Origin: CAYYMH01 sp964472785
Lineage (GTDB): Bacteria > Zhuqueibacterota > Zhuqueibacteria > Thermofontimicrobiales > Thermofontimicrobiaceae
Reading direction: 5' to 3'
NCBI GenBank assembly: GCA_964472785.1
Contig: CAYYMH010000042.1
Coordinates: forward strand, 1 to 37,649
Length of the DNA: 37,649 nt
Below the pieces are notes generated by a model. The model saw only the letters and a program-made list of their open reading frames with translations, had not been told where the DNA came from and ran no database searches. The position numbers were made by a program, and so were the translations under genes. This document shows, one piece after another, positions 1-7,377 of this stretch. Numbering within the stretch: position 1 is the stretch's first letter; the number at the start of each line of letters is the position of its first letter.

Positions 1-215
1 GGTTCATGGGTTCATGGGTTCATAGGTTCATGGGTTCATTGGTTCATTGGTTCATTGGTTCATGGGTTCATAGGTTCATGGGTTCATGGGTTCATAGGTT
101 CATGGGTTCATTGGTTCATTGGTTCATAGGTTCATGGGTTCATGGTTCATGGGTTCATTGGTTCATGGGTTCATTGGTTCATTGGTTCATGGGTTCATGG
201 GTTCATTGGTTCATT
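1..215. repeat. Octamer tandem array A (GGTTCATN)
   Basis: About 27 head-to-tail copies of GGTTCATN fill the left edge and probably continue outside the window. The eighth base is G, A or T and never C; one unit is 7 nt long. The apparent reading frame across the array only reflects the 24-nt period of an octamer read in triplets. The same octamer recurs at 598-669, 1455-1590 and 2419-2514. Confidence 0.97.
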
Positions 216-302
216 AAAATGAGTCGTTGTGAGTTAGCAGCGTTTAAATCAAGTTGGTTTTCTGAATAAGATAATTGATGATTTAAAACAGGTGAGTAAA
301 AA

Positions 303-545
303 ATGGGAACAAAAATAGCGGATCGTATAGAAGTTGACAGTCGAATTCATCATGGTAAGCCTGTTATTGCTGGTACAAGAATACCGGTAAATATGGTTCT
401 CGGGTTGCTTAGTGATGGACTCTCACCTGAGGAAATCATACAAGATTATTACGAGCATATCAGTCGTGAGGATATTTTTGCCTGTATTCGGTATGCAAAT
501 AGTCTTGTTGAGGATGAAGAAGTTTATGCTGTCATGGATAAATAG
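303..545 (+). CDS. DUF433 family antitoxin-like protein
   Basis: This 80-residue protein matches the DUF433 (VapB-like antitoxin) family: the central GKPVIAGTRIPV motif (about residues 19-30) is the family signature, followed by the typical LLSDGLSPEEII helix. DUF433 proteins are small winged-helix-like DNA-binding proteins, usually the first gene of a toxin-antitoxin pair with a PIN-like DUF5615 toxin. An AGGTGA ribosome binding site lies just upstream of the start. The length is normal and the frame intact. Two bases after its stop begins the first part of the expected toxin, which is truncated (548-643). The gene is therefore an antitoxin now without a functional partner at this locus. The family call is from recalled motifs; the antitoxin role is by family and context. 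Confidence 0.88.
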   Translation: MGTKIADRIEVDSRIHHGKPVIAGTRIPVNMVLGLLSDGLSPEEIIQDYYEHISREDIFACIRYANSLVEDEEVYAVMDK

Positions 546-547
546 AG

Positions 548-643
548 ATGGGAAAAAACAAGTTTTTTGCTGATGAATGCGTTTTCGGTTCGACTGTGGT
601 TAATTGGTGGATTTGTAGATTGGTTCATTGGTTCATTCGTTAA
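548..643 (+). pseudogene. Truncated PIN-like toxin remnant (DUF5615 type)
   Basis: A frame opens two bases after the DUF433 stop and reads MGKNKFFADECVFGSTV. This resembles the N-terminus of DUF5615 PIN-like nucleases (K-F-x-A-D-E-x-V), where the first acidic residues belong to the active site. After about 17 codons the sequence passes directly into the octamer array (598 onward), giving a repeat-derived tail (NWWICRLVHWFIR) and a stop at 641-643. About 31 codons remain of a family usually near 110-120 residues, so most of the catalytic domain is gone. Position, spacing and partner match a DUF433/DUF5615 module. The family call rests on a short stretch plus context. Confidence 0.72.
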
Positions 644-669
644 TTGGTGAAATTGTTGATTCGTTAATT
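598..669. repeat. Octamer array B (degenerate), extension 704-727
   Basis: Nine units keep the 8-bp phase but are diverged: GGTTAATT, GGTGGATT, TGTAGATT, GGTTCATT twice, CGTTAATT, GGTGAAAT, TGTTGATT, CGTTAATT. Three more units occur at 704-727. The array starts exactly where the toxin-like sequence ends. The stretch 670-845 has no gene; it holds GT-rich runs such as TTGAGTGAGTTGAGTAGG that also flank the other arrays. Confidence 0.85.
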
Positions 670-845
670 GGGGTTTTTGTTGAGTGAGTTGAGTAGGTGA
701 TGTCGTTAATTTGTTCATTGGTTATATAGTTTAGTAAGTTGAGTAGGTATGGGGTGATTGGCTTTGAGGAACAGATAGCGTTGATAATTTCGATTGAATA
801 GCCACGTGGGATATAGTAGAAACCTTTGCGGATAGTAATTTGATT

Positions 846-1159
846 ATGCCAAAATTAGACCTGAACATTATTCATAATTTCGTTCAAAATGATGAGTTCA
901 TTTTATCTTATCATGCAAGGGTGAGAATGTTTCAGAGAAATATTTCAACTGAATACATCAAACAGATACTACAATCCGCAGAAATAATATAGAAGAATAT
1001 CCTGATGACAACCCGTGTCCGTCTGCTCTTTTGTTAGCTTTTTTAAGCGGAGAAGTTTATCATATCGTTGTTGGGCAATGTATTGATCACTTGAGGATCA
1101 TAACCATTTATTAACCTGATCCAAAAAAATGGGTAGATTACAAAATTAGAAAGAGGTAA
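846..1159 (+). pseudogene. DUF4258 family toxin, frameshifted with a nonsense codon
   Basis: The first frame (846-992) gives a DUF4258-like start containing LSYHARVRMFQRNIS and ending SAEII before TAG. From 989 another frame continues the same domain with IEEYPDDNPCPSALLLAF and DHLRIITIY, is stopped by TAA at 1112-1114, and resumes as PDPKKWVDYKIRKR to a natural stop at 1157-1159. The family normally has an acidic residue in Y-E-P-D-P where TAA now stands, so a sense codon appears to have become a stop. At least two lesions therefore break a roughly 105-residue gene. DUF4258 proteins are RelE/MqsR-like toxins usually paired with a YgiT-type zinc-finger antitoxin, which is exactly the next gene. 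Sequencing error is the alternative explanation. Confidence 0.85.
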
Positions 1160-1165
1160 ATAATA

Positions 1166-1429
1166 ATGAAACCTGAAAGATGTAGTTTGTGCAGGGGGCA
1201 TTTGTCATACGGTAAAACAGATTTTATTGCAAGAATTGGTGAGAAGATTATTTCGATTAAAAATGTACCGGCATATATTTGTGATAATTGCAATGAGTCT
1301 TATTTTACAGCGGATGTCTCCAGAAAAATTGATATTAAGATGAAGGAATTTCATGAAGGGCATTTCTATGCGAATCCGATTGCGGCCGGTGAATTGGAAT
1401 TTGATGAGGATCTTGCGGTGGTGAATTGA
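1166..1429 (+). CDS. YgiT-type zinc-finger antitoxin
   Basis: An 87-residue protein with two CxxC pairs (C6/C9 and C39/C42), the treble-clef-like zinc site of the YgiT/MqsA N-terminal family. It lacks the C-terminal helix-turn-helix of full MqsA, as is usual for the short versions paired with DUF4258 toxins. The start lies 6 bases after the end of the ruined toxin frame, and its AGAGG ribosome binding site is inside the last codons of that toxin, showing an original toxin-antitoxin operon. The antitoxin frame is complete with no sign of decay. It would bind and neutralise the toxin and repress the operon by analogy with MqsA; DNA binding by this short form is uncertain. Confidence 0.85.
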   Translation: MKPERCSLCRGHLSYGKTDFIARIGEKIISIKNVPAYICDNCNESYFTADVSRKIDIKMKEFHEGHFYANPIAAGELEFDEDLAVVN

Positions 1430-1454
1430 GTGATTTGAGTGAAAGACGTTAGTT

Positions 1455-1590
1455 TGTTGATTCGTTGATTGGTTCATGGGTTCATGGGTTCATGGGTTCA
1501 TGGGTTCATAGGTTCATGGGTTCATAGGTTCATAGGTTCATGGGTTCATGGGTTCATAGGTTCATAGGTTCATTGGTTAATTGGTTGAGT
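1455..1590. repeat. Octamer tandem array C
   Basis: Seventeen units in constant 8-bp phase: TGTTGATT and CGTTGATT, then thirteen clean GGTTCATN units from 1471, then GGTTAATT and GGTTGAGT. The clean core with decayed ends suggests turnover or homogenisation in the middle of the array. It lies between the YgiT antitoxin gene and the TumE module. Confidence 0.95.
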
Positions 1591-1663
1591 AAGTCGGAAA
1601 GATTCGTTAATTGGGATTTTTAAATTTGGTGAGACTTTCTATAAAAGCTAATGAGGTCGTTGG

Positions 1664-2008
1664 ATGAAATCAAAAATGGATTTAGAAAAATTATTTAACT
1701 CCTTGCCCCCGGATGAAAGATCTTCTATCATTACACATGGAATGGCATTTTATATTTCATCTCTTAAAAAAAGGCTTTTCCTAACGGAAGCAAAACTAAA
1801 GCAGTTTGAGAATAAATATCAGACGACCATTGAAAAGGTTGATTCAGAAGGTCTACCGGATAATGCAAATTATGAAATGCATGAAGATTATGTGATGTGG
1901 CATCATTGGAATGATATACATCAGAAATTGAAGAATCGTATCAAAAGTTTGAATCGTGCCGGAGATATTGAGCTATCGCTTTCAGAGGAATTAAATGTTA
2001 GCGACTGA
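1664..2008 (+). CDS. Small protein upstream of TumE-type toxin, probable antitoxin
   Basis: A 114-residue, charged, mainly helical protein with no signal peptide or membrane segment. Residues 10-65 look like a helical pair (LPPDERSSIITHGMAFYI, then a Lys/Glu-rich stretch), followed by an acidic NYEMHEDYVMWHHW segment. A GAGG ribosome binding site precedes the ATG. Its last 14 bases overlap the start of the TumE-type frame at 1995, so the two were translationally coupled. TumE toxins are normally encoded next to a small antitoxin; position, size and overlap make this the likely partner, although I see no recognised DNA-binding motif. The frame is intact. Confidence 0.7.
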   Translation: MKSKMDLEKLFNSLPPDERSSIITHGMAFYISSLKKRLFLTEAKLKQFENKYQTTIEKVDSEGLPDNANYEMHEDYVMWHHWNDIHQKLKNRIKSLNRAGDIELSLSEELNVSD

Positions 2009-2345
2009 TCGTTTATTAGAAATCGAAACCAAATACACCTCTATTCTTAAACGCATTATATTTTTAGAAGCTGAAGAACAGACATTGCGAGTGATTTTGT
2101 TTCTACAGGATGGAACAAATTTAAGAGTAGCCGAAAAATGGAATCAAGATGAATTGGAAAAATATAGTTATTAATGGCTATCATCAAGAAATGAATTCAT
2201 TATCGGCTGGGATAACGCTCCGCATCATTCTAAAATAGATACATTTCCCCATCATCGGCATGTTGCCAATAAGAGAAAGTTAGAACCATCTGATGAAAAT
2301 TGTCTTGAGGATGTTATCCAATTTATTCGAAATTATGATAAATAA
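1995..2345 (+). pseudogene. TumE-family toxin interrupted by one in-frame TAA
   Basis: Read from ATG 1995, 59 codons end KYSY and are followed by TAA at 2172-2174. The same frame then continues with no shift through GWDNAPHHSKIDTFPHHRH and LEPSDENCLEDVIQFIRN to a natural stop at 2343-2345. In the TumE (DUF6516-like) family the segment reads Y-S-Y-H-W, so the stop replaces the residue before Trp. WDNAPHH and FPHHxH are family hallmarks. The whole frame would be about 115 residues, normal for the family. TumE proteins are proposed toxic ribonucleases; losing everything after residue 59 removes the histidine motifs. A single-base sequencing error or real inactivation are both possible. Confidence 0.85.
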
Positions 2346-2418
2346 ATTAGCTTGTATTATGGGTTAATAGGGGGGGTGAGTAATTGAGTGAGTATGGGAT
2401 AGTGTTAATTTGTGGATG

Positions 2419-2514
2419 GGTTAATTGGTTCATTGGTTCATGGGTTCATGGGTTCATGGGTTCATGGGTTCATAGGTTCATGGGTTCATGGGTTTATGGG
2501 TTTATGGGTTAATT
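2419..2514. repeat. Octamer tandem array D
   Basis: Twelve units in perfect 8-bp phase: GGTTAATT, GGTTCATT, eight further units of the GGTTCAT and GGTTTAT types, and a closing GGTTAATT. The same variant unit at both ends gives the array a symmetrical edge. It follows the TumE-type pseudogene. Confidence 0.94.
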
Positions 2515-2520
2515 TGTTTG

Positions 2521-2553
2521 GCGCCCGGGTTTTTTGATTCGGGTGTTTTTTTT
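2521..2553 (+). terminator. Rho-independent terminator-like hairpin
   Basis: A six-pair stem (CGCCCG at 2522-2527 with CGGGTG at 2540-2545, one G-T pair) is followed by eight T residues. It lies downstream of the TumE module and array D, so it may end that transcript. Confidence 0.5.
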
Positions 2554-2779
2554 GTGGGGGATGTTATCGCTGTTCTGTTCGAGATAGATTGTATGATTGT
2601 TGTATCGATGAGGTGGGAAAATTTCCGTTTTCCAATCTCCGCTTCCATATTTCCCAATTTCCATTTTCCTATTCAATATTGGAACTTTCACGCAGAGAAA
2701 ACACAAAATAAATTGTGTTATTTAAAATAACCCGATAGTTAAAAATATCAAGTTAGCAAATAATCGTATTAAATGAGAA
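2554..2779. other. Gene-free stretch with TTCC-rich low-complexity sequence
   Basis: No credible gene. Between about 2622 and 2669 there is a run of short TTCC-ending units (GTTTTCC, AATCTCC, AATTTCC, ATTTTCC). At 2688-2704 CACGCAGAGAAAACACA resembles the GCAGAGA-type dispersed repeat seen again at 6757-6781. Confidence 0.5.
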
Positions 2780-3490
2780 ATGAAGCTTATTCACAGGGAA
2801 ATACTTGCTGATATTTTATCGCATGTGGAATCAAAAGAAATAACGCTGCTGACCGGCGCCCGTCAGGCTGGTAAAACAACTTTGATGCAGCAGATCGCTA
2901 ATCCGATTGCTGGCAAGCAGCAGCGGTTCGGTAATAAATTATTCGAAGCTGGCAAGCGATGTTGGCATTTCAGTGCCAACGTTAAAAAAGTATCTCTCTG
3001 ATACGCAGAGCATACGTTTGTCATTAAGCTTGTCTATCCGTTTTTTCGAAATAAACGCAAGGAGTTAAAAAAATCGCCAGTGGTATATTTTAATGATATT
3101 GGCATGAGAAATTTTGCGTTGTGCCAGTTCGGTAATATTCATGGTGTGACACAAACAGGTTTTGTTTTTCAAAATTTCGTTTACCGGTTGATCTGTAACA
3201 TGGATCGCTACCGCTTGTTGAACATCAATTTTTGGCGAACAACAGATTTGGCAGAAGTAGATTTTGTGATTTCAGAGGGAGATCAACTTATTCCGATTGA
3301 GGTTAATTTTTCCAGCTTAAAAAAAGCAAGTGTCAGTCGCTCATTCCGCAATTTTATCCTGCTTTATCAGCCCGCGAAAGGTTATGTTGTTAATCTTGAT
3401 CTTGCTGCCAGTCTGAGGATTAATGGGACAACTGTCAAGATTCTGCCGTTTTATCAGTTATTCGAGGAGTTGAAGCTGATTGTCGCATAA
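2780..3490 (+). pseudogene. AAA ATPase / DUF4143 protein, deleted and frameshifted
   Basis: The first 42 codons are the start of an AAA_14/DUF4143 ATPase, with a Walker A motif GARQAGKTT (about residues 26-34). The next similarity, in a different frame near 2930-2985, is the winged-helix segment (VINYSKLASDVGISVPT), which normally lies about 150-200 residues later; the intervening ATPase core is deleted. Another frame change near 3010 leads into FVIKLVYPFFRNKRKELKK and a DUF4143 C-terminal domain in the open frame 3080-3490 (TDLAEVDFVI, then IPIEVN, nuclease-like). Such proteins are common genomic-island ATPases of roughly 380-400 residues. At least one large deletion and two frameshifts make this a dead gene. 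It closes the decayed zone. Confidence 0.88.
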
Positions 3491-3578
3491 AATGTGAATA
3501 CTGTTTTTAATGGAATGATGCGTGACGTGATAGTCGGGTGTTTTTTGTTTTGCTAAAAGCGAATAGCTCGAACGTGTT

Positions 3579-5348
3579 TTACCGTTGCGCCGCACAAAAT
3601 TCCTCCAGCCCATTAAATACTGCCCGAGCCAATTGATCCAAAAAACGGTCATCCATCATCAGCATTTCATCTTCCGGATGGGACATAAAGGCGCCTTCCA
3701 CTAACACGATCAGCATGTCGGTACGGCGGGTGACGAAATAGTCAGACTGCACTCTGCCGAAAGGAACGAGCCCGATGTCAAGTAGATGAGGATAAAGAGT
3801 CCATGCCAGCTTTTGATTTTGGGGAACTGTGAAATAGGTGCTGGTGCCGCGAACCGCCGCAGCGTCTGATGTGGCGCCGACAGAATTGTTATGCAGCCAG
3901 AGGAAAAAGTGGGAATTTGCCTCCCTTGCGATTTCGATGCGTTCAGCTAAAGACATCGTGGAGTCCGCATCGCGTGTTAAAACAACTTGGGCACCGGCAG
4001 AATCTAACAGAGCTGCTAATTTTTTAGTGTAAATCAGGTTGACGTCTTTTTCCATTAATCCGGTGGGTCCCACTGCTCCCAGATGTGCTCCGCCATGTCC
4101 GGCATCGAGGGTAAAAATCAATCCAGCGAGAGGGCTTTCCGGCGGATCAGCAATTTGGGGGGCTTTACGGATTTTTAAAATCAACCGGTTATTTTCATAA
4201 AGCACACGATGTCCCCACTGTTGTTTTTGATTCAAATCAACGAAAAGTTTGAAGATGTCGGCGCTGGGCTGTTCCCAGCGGATCATTTTGATAGTGGAGT
4301 CGTGAGCCGGATAGGTGATCCATTGTGATGAGAGATGCGCGCCAAAGACAGTCAATTCCAGAGTCGCCGGATCAACGGTCTGTTTGATGGTGAACGGACA
4401 GGGCATGTTCACCCGCATATTCAATTGAATCCAATCCCGATCAAATGAAATTGCCGGCAAAGAAATAGTGGTTTTGGGCAGCGGTCTTCCCGGCGGTAAC
4501 ATTCTGACGTCTCTGGCTGAAACATACGCGTATTTTTCCTCGCTCAATTTCACTTTGTAATGATGACCTCGGTTGGCGGTTAACTGTAGTTTTACTCCTG
4601 CCGGTAAGATGGACATTACACTCAGGGTATAGGGCGTTGTTTTTAAATAGGCAGTTTGGACAGTCTCGCCGATCAGCGGAATGTCATCCGGCAGCACAGT
4701 CACCTTTCCTGCTGCTTCGCGTTTTACTTTTTTGCCGTCAATGCCGCGTAATTCAAACTTCACTTCTTTTGCGGTTCGGTATTTGTCGGTTTTCAGTTTG
4801 ACCACGCCATGATAAATTCCTTTCATCCCCTGCGCATCTTCAGCCGGCAATTCGGTCATGGGGATGTTTTTGCAGAGATTTTTCACGCTAAATTTCGCCT
4901 GGCCGCCGGGACTGCCCTTGAATCTGACTTCTAAAAATTCACCGCTTATCAGGGTCATGTCCTGTTCGGGCCACATAATCGCCGGATCGATTTCAGTCGG
5001 GCTTTCCGGACTGACCGGAATCAAGGGAGTACGAAAAATATTTAAAACAGCGGTGGTATCGCCTAATGAGTCAGCAGCGAACAGGATGATTTTATTATCC
5101 TTTGGCTTCAAAGCGACCCGATTGACAAACGCGCCGGATGAATAGATGCGAGTCGCTTCACCATTGATATTGAGTTTGGCGCCGGGTCTGGTGCTGCCGG
5201 ATATTCTGATGAACGAGTATGAGACGGTGTCATGTTGTGAAGGGAAAATTAAATTCAGCAGCGGCCTCGTGGCTAATCTATCCTGTGCAAAGATGTCTGT
5301 CACCAGAAAAATCGCTAAAAGAATAATCCACAATTTATTTGCTTTCAT
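3579..5348 (-). CDS. N-acetylmuramoyl-L-alanine amidase (Amidase_3) with N-terminal accessory domains
   Basis: A secreted peptidoglycan hydrolase of about 589 residues. The chosen start, ATG at 5348, follows AGAGGA and opens a signal peptide (MKANKLWIILLAIFLVTDIFA); an upstream ATG at 5369 overlaps the hisS stop but would place seven residues before it. The N-terminal region has beta-rich, SH3- or AMIN-like segments. The last 179 residues form the catalytic domain: LDAGHGG, GLMEKDVN and WLHNNS supply the zinc ligands His, Glu and His, and VEGAFMSHPEDE the catalytic Glu. The enzyme cleaves the lactyl-L-alanine amide bond and belongs in the periplasm. Minor variation (WLHNNS instead of SLHANA) does not remove key residues. 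It is co-directional with, and immediately downstream of, hisS. Confidence 0.9.
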   Translation of the reverse strand: MKANKLWIILLAIFLVTDIFAQDRLATRPLLNLIFPSQHDTVSYSFIRISGSTRPGAKLNINGEATRIYSSGAFVNRVALKPKDNKIILFAADSLGDTTAVLNIFRTPLIPVSPESPTEIDPAIMWPEQDMTLISGEFLEVRFKGSPGGQAKFSVKNLCKNIPMTELPAEDAQGMKGIYHGVVKLKTDKYRTAKEVKFELRGIDGKKVKREAAGKVTVLPDDIPLIGETVQTAYLKTTPYTLSVMSILPAGVKLQLTANRGHHYKVKLSEEKYAYVSARDVRMLPPGRPLPKTTISLPAISFDRDWIQLNMRVNMPCPFTIKQTVDPATLELTVFGAHLSSQWITYPAHDSTIKMIRWEQPSADIFKLFVDLNQKQQWGHRVLYENNRLILKIRKAPQIADPPESPLAGLIFTLDAGHGGAHLGAVGPTGLMEKDVNLIYTKKLAALLDSAGAQVVLTRDADSTMSLAERIEIAREANSHFFLWLHNNSVGATSDAAAVRGTSTYFTVPQNQKLAWTLYPHLLDIGLVPFGRVQSDYFVTRRTDMLIVLVEGAFMSHPEDEMLMMDDRFLDQLARAVFNGLEEFCAAQR

Positions 5349-5365
5349 CGTCAGTCCTCTGTTTG

Positions 5366-6733
5366 TCAATCTGCAAGTTGTTCAACCATTTTATCCACCG
5401 GCATCTGCGTCTGATCACCGGTTTTCATATTTTTCAGTGACGCCTGATTTTTCTCCACTTCATCCGGTCCCATGATAATGACAAACGGAATGCCTGTTTT
5501 ATCCGCATATTTGAACTGCTTTTTCAGTTTGTCAGCTTTAAAGTAAATCTCGGAGTTGATGCCTGCGTTGCGTAATCTCTGAACCAGCTTCAAACTGGGG
5601 TTCCGGGTTTCCTCGTTAAATATTGTCACCAGGACTTTGGTTGAAGTTTTGGCTTCGGGCAGCATATTGAGTTCTGTCATCACATCGATGATGCGCTCGA
5701 TACCGATGGTGGTTCCGGTGGCCGGAATTTTCTCGCCCAGAAACATGCCAATTAAATCATCGTAACGGCCGCCTCCGGTCAATGAACCCACGTTTGGTTC
5801 TTCAACAACAGATTCGTAAATGGGTCCGGTGTAATAGGTCAGTCCGCGGGCTAAATAGAGGTCCACTGCCACATTTTTTTCAGGGATGCCCATGGTTTGG
5901 ATCAGTGATACCAGTTCCTGGGTTTCGTTGACGCCTTCCGTACCAGTTGATGAATTGTTAAGCATACCTGATACCTGATTCAAAATTTTTTCCGGGTCTC
6001 CTTTAATTTCGAGAATGGGAAGAATTTTGTCAATAGCCTGCTGTGAAATATTCCGGTCTGCTAATTCCTTTTTTACGCCGTCCATGCCGATTTTTTCCAG
6101 TTTATCAATAGCAACGCAGACGTCCATACCCCGGTTTAAATCTACACCGGCGTATTCGACAATACCGTTGAGAATTTTCCGGTTGTTGATTTTGATTTTG
6201 AACTTTTGAAAACCCAGTTTAACCAGAATTTCATAAATAAAACCGATCGTTTCCGCATCGGCTAACATGGAGTCGCTGCCCACATTATCGGCGTCGCATT
6301 GAAAAAATTCTCGATAGCGGCCTTTTTGGGGACGATCCGCTCGCCAGACCGGCTGGATTTGATAGCGCTTGAACGGCAGATTAATTTCGTTTTGGTACAT
6401 GGCAATGACGCGGCACATAGGAACAGTCAGGTCATAGCGCAAACCCAAATCCACAATGTCCCTGAAATTGGCGATGGTGAATTCCTTGATTTTGGTGCCC
6501 GTTTTTTCAATGCCGGTACCGCGTTTCAAAATCTTGAACATCAATTGCTCGCCTTCTTCGCCATACTTGCCGGAAAGCACTTCCAGTTTTTCGATGGATG
6601 GTGTTTCCAGCGGTTGGTAGCCGTATTTCTCAAAAACTGATTTTATAATGTTGATTACATACTGTCGTTTTAACATTTGTTCCGGTAAAAAATCCCGCGT
6701 ACCTTTGGGGATGCTCGGTTTAATGATCTCCAT
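5366..6733 (-). CDS. hisS: Histidine--tRNA ligase
   Basis: A class II aminoacyl-tRNA synthetase charging tRNA-His in the cytoplasm. Visible motifs in order: KGTRDFLPEQ at the N-terminus, LRYDLTVPMCR, the motif 2 region RYQIQPVWRADRP followed by REFFQCDADNVG, the histidine-binding loop GLTYYTGPIYE, GGRYDDLIG, and motif 3 TTIGIERI. A C-terminal Rossmann-like anticodon-binding domain follows (VLVTIFNEE to the end). At 455 residues it is slightly longer than the typical 420-430, with an insertion around residues 215-270. Its stop lies at the start of the amidase gene, so the two are probably co-transcribed. The leader carries a strong hairpin (6871-6902), but no T-box signature was recognised. 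Confidence 0.96.
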   Translation of the reverse strand: MEIIKPSIPKGTRDFLPEQMLKRQYVINIIKSVFEKYGYQPLETPSIEKLEVLSGKYGEEGEQLMFKILKRGTGIEKTGTKIKEFTIANFRDIVDLGLRYDLTVPMCRVIAMYQNEINLPFKRYQIQPVWRADRPQKGRYREFFQCDADNVGSDSMLADAETIGFIYEILVKLGFQKFKIKINNRKILNGIVEYAGVDLNRGMDVCVAIDKLEKIGMDGVKKELADRNISQQAIDKILPILEIKGDPEKILNQVSGMLNNSSTGTEGVNETQELVSLIQTMGIPEKNVAVDLYLARGLTYYTGPIYESVVEEPNVGSLTGGGRYDDLIGMFLGEKIPATGTTIGIERIIDVMTELNMLPEAKTSTKVLVTIFNEETRNPSLKLVQRLRNAGINSEIYFKADKLKKQFKYADKTGIPFVIIMGPDEVEKNQASLKNMKTGDQTQMPVDKMVEQLAD

Positions 6734-6756
6734 TGGTTGGTTCCTTTTTGTTTTTA

Positions 6757-6781
6757 TTCACCGCAGAGAGCGCAGAGAAAG
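6757..6781. repeat. GCAGAGA-type dispersed repeat fragment
   Basis: TTCACCGCAGAGAGCGCAGAG begins 23 bases upstream of the hisS start. A related fragment lies at 2688-2704. Sequences of this kind are widespread as short dispersed repeats in environmental bacterial genomes; the identification is from recall. Confidence 0.5.
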
Positions 6782-6870
6782 AATTACTTAAAAATTTATA
6801 ATTTCCGCAGGCTCAGCAGTTAATTTTTGTCATCTGAATTGTTACGTTTATATTCGTACCTGTTTATGAA

Positions 6871-6902
6871 AACGCCCCATCATCGAATGATAACGGGGCG
6901 TT
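6871..6902. other. Strong GC hairpin in the hisS leader/divergent region
   Basis: AACGCCCC (6871-6878) pairs perfectly with GGGGCGTT (6895-6902), and inside it ATCAT pairs with ATGAT around a CGA loop. On the minus strand the stem is followed by TTTTC, so it could be a weak terminator or attenuator about 140 bases upstream of hisS. Confidence 0.6.
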
Positions 6903-7348
6903 GCCAAATTTCAAATTCGGTTGATATCCATTATCACTTCATGACTGTTTACCCATTCTATGGTGATTCATCAGTGTTGAATGTATATGAGTTAATTTCA
7001 CCTTTTTCATGTTGTATAAGTCCATTATTTTTTCAGTTTATAAAAATAGAAATATTTTTGAATTATGCAAGGTTTTTTTAGGTGAGATGGAGATTTTTTC
7101 ATTTTTTAATTCAGAGTTCCGGAGAAAAATGATTTGGGAGTTATTGTGTAACCATTTCATAGAATGAACAATGATGAATTGTGAATGTTCAATTATCAAA
7201 AAAAGAAAAGCGATTAAGCGCCGGAAACATGATTAGTTCGTCCGGAATTTAGCTTCAGCACGGGTTAATATTAGTCTGTTTTTATATTAAATATAGTCAC
7301 ATGAATCCTGTAAAAATGGTAAAGATTTGTTAATAATTAAAAAAGCAC

Positions 7349-7377
7349 TTGACTAATTTAGAATTATTAGTTAATTT
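7349..7377 (+). promoter_or_regulatory. Possible sigma-70-type promoter for the transglutaminase-like gene
   Basis: TTGACT at 7349-7354 and TAATTT at 7372-7377 are separated by 17 bp. This would leave a leader of about 140 nt before the ATG at 7524. The call rests on consensus-like hexamers in AT-rich DNA and is weak. Confidence 0.3.

Noticed and set aside
6..269. An 87-codon open frame across the first octamer array
   Set aside because: It is entirely repeat-derived; octamers lacking stops in one phase stay open in triplet reading. No ribosome binding site or family resemblance.
524..718. Minus-strand open frame rich in Asn, Gln, Thr and Pro
   Set aside because: It is the complement of the degenerate octamer array and the end of the DUF433 gene; it is a low-complexity artefact. 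The same applies to 1205-1477.
846..2345. Stop-codon recoding (TAA read as sense) to rescue the toxins
   Set aside because: Many intact genes in the window end in TAA, and the DUF4258 frame also needs a frameshift, so recoding alone would not rescue it.
1..2514. CRISPR array or telomere-like repeat as an explanation for the octamers
   Set aside because: There are no unique spacers between units and no cas genes. The arrays are internal, short and interspersed with genes.
2488..2730. Open frame after array D
   Set aside because: It starts inside the repeat, crosses a terminator-like hairpin and TTCC-rich low-complexity sequence, and resembles nothing.
2780..3490. Two separate small genes (ATPase N-terminus and DUF4143-like protein)
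   Set aside because: Both parts, and the bridging sequence in a third frame, align in order to one AAA/DUF4143 protein with a deletion, so a single pseudogene explains them.
6827..7081. 84-codon open frame upstream of the transglutaminase-like gene
   Set aside because: No ribosome binding site, atypical composition, and it runs through a strong hairpin.
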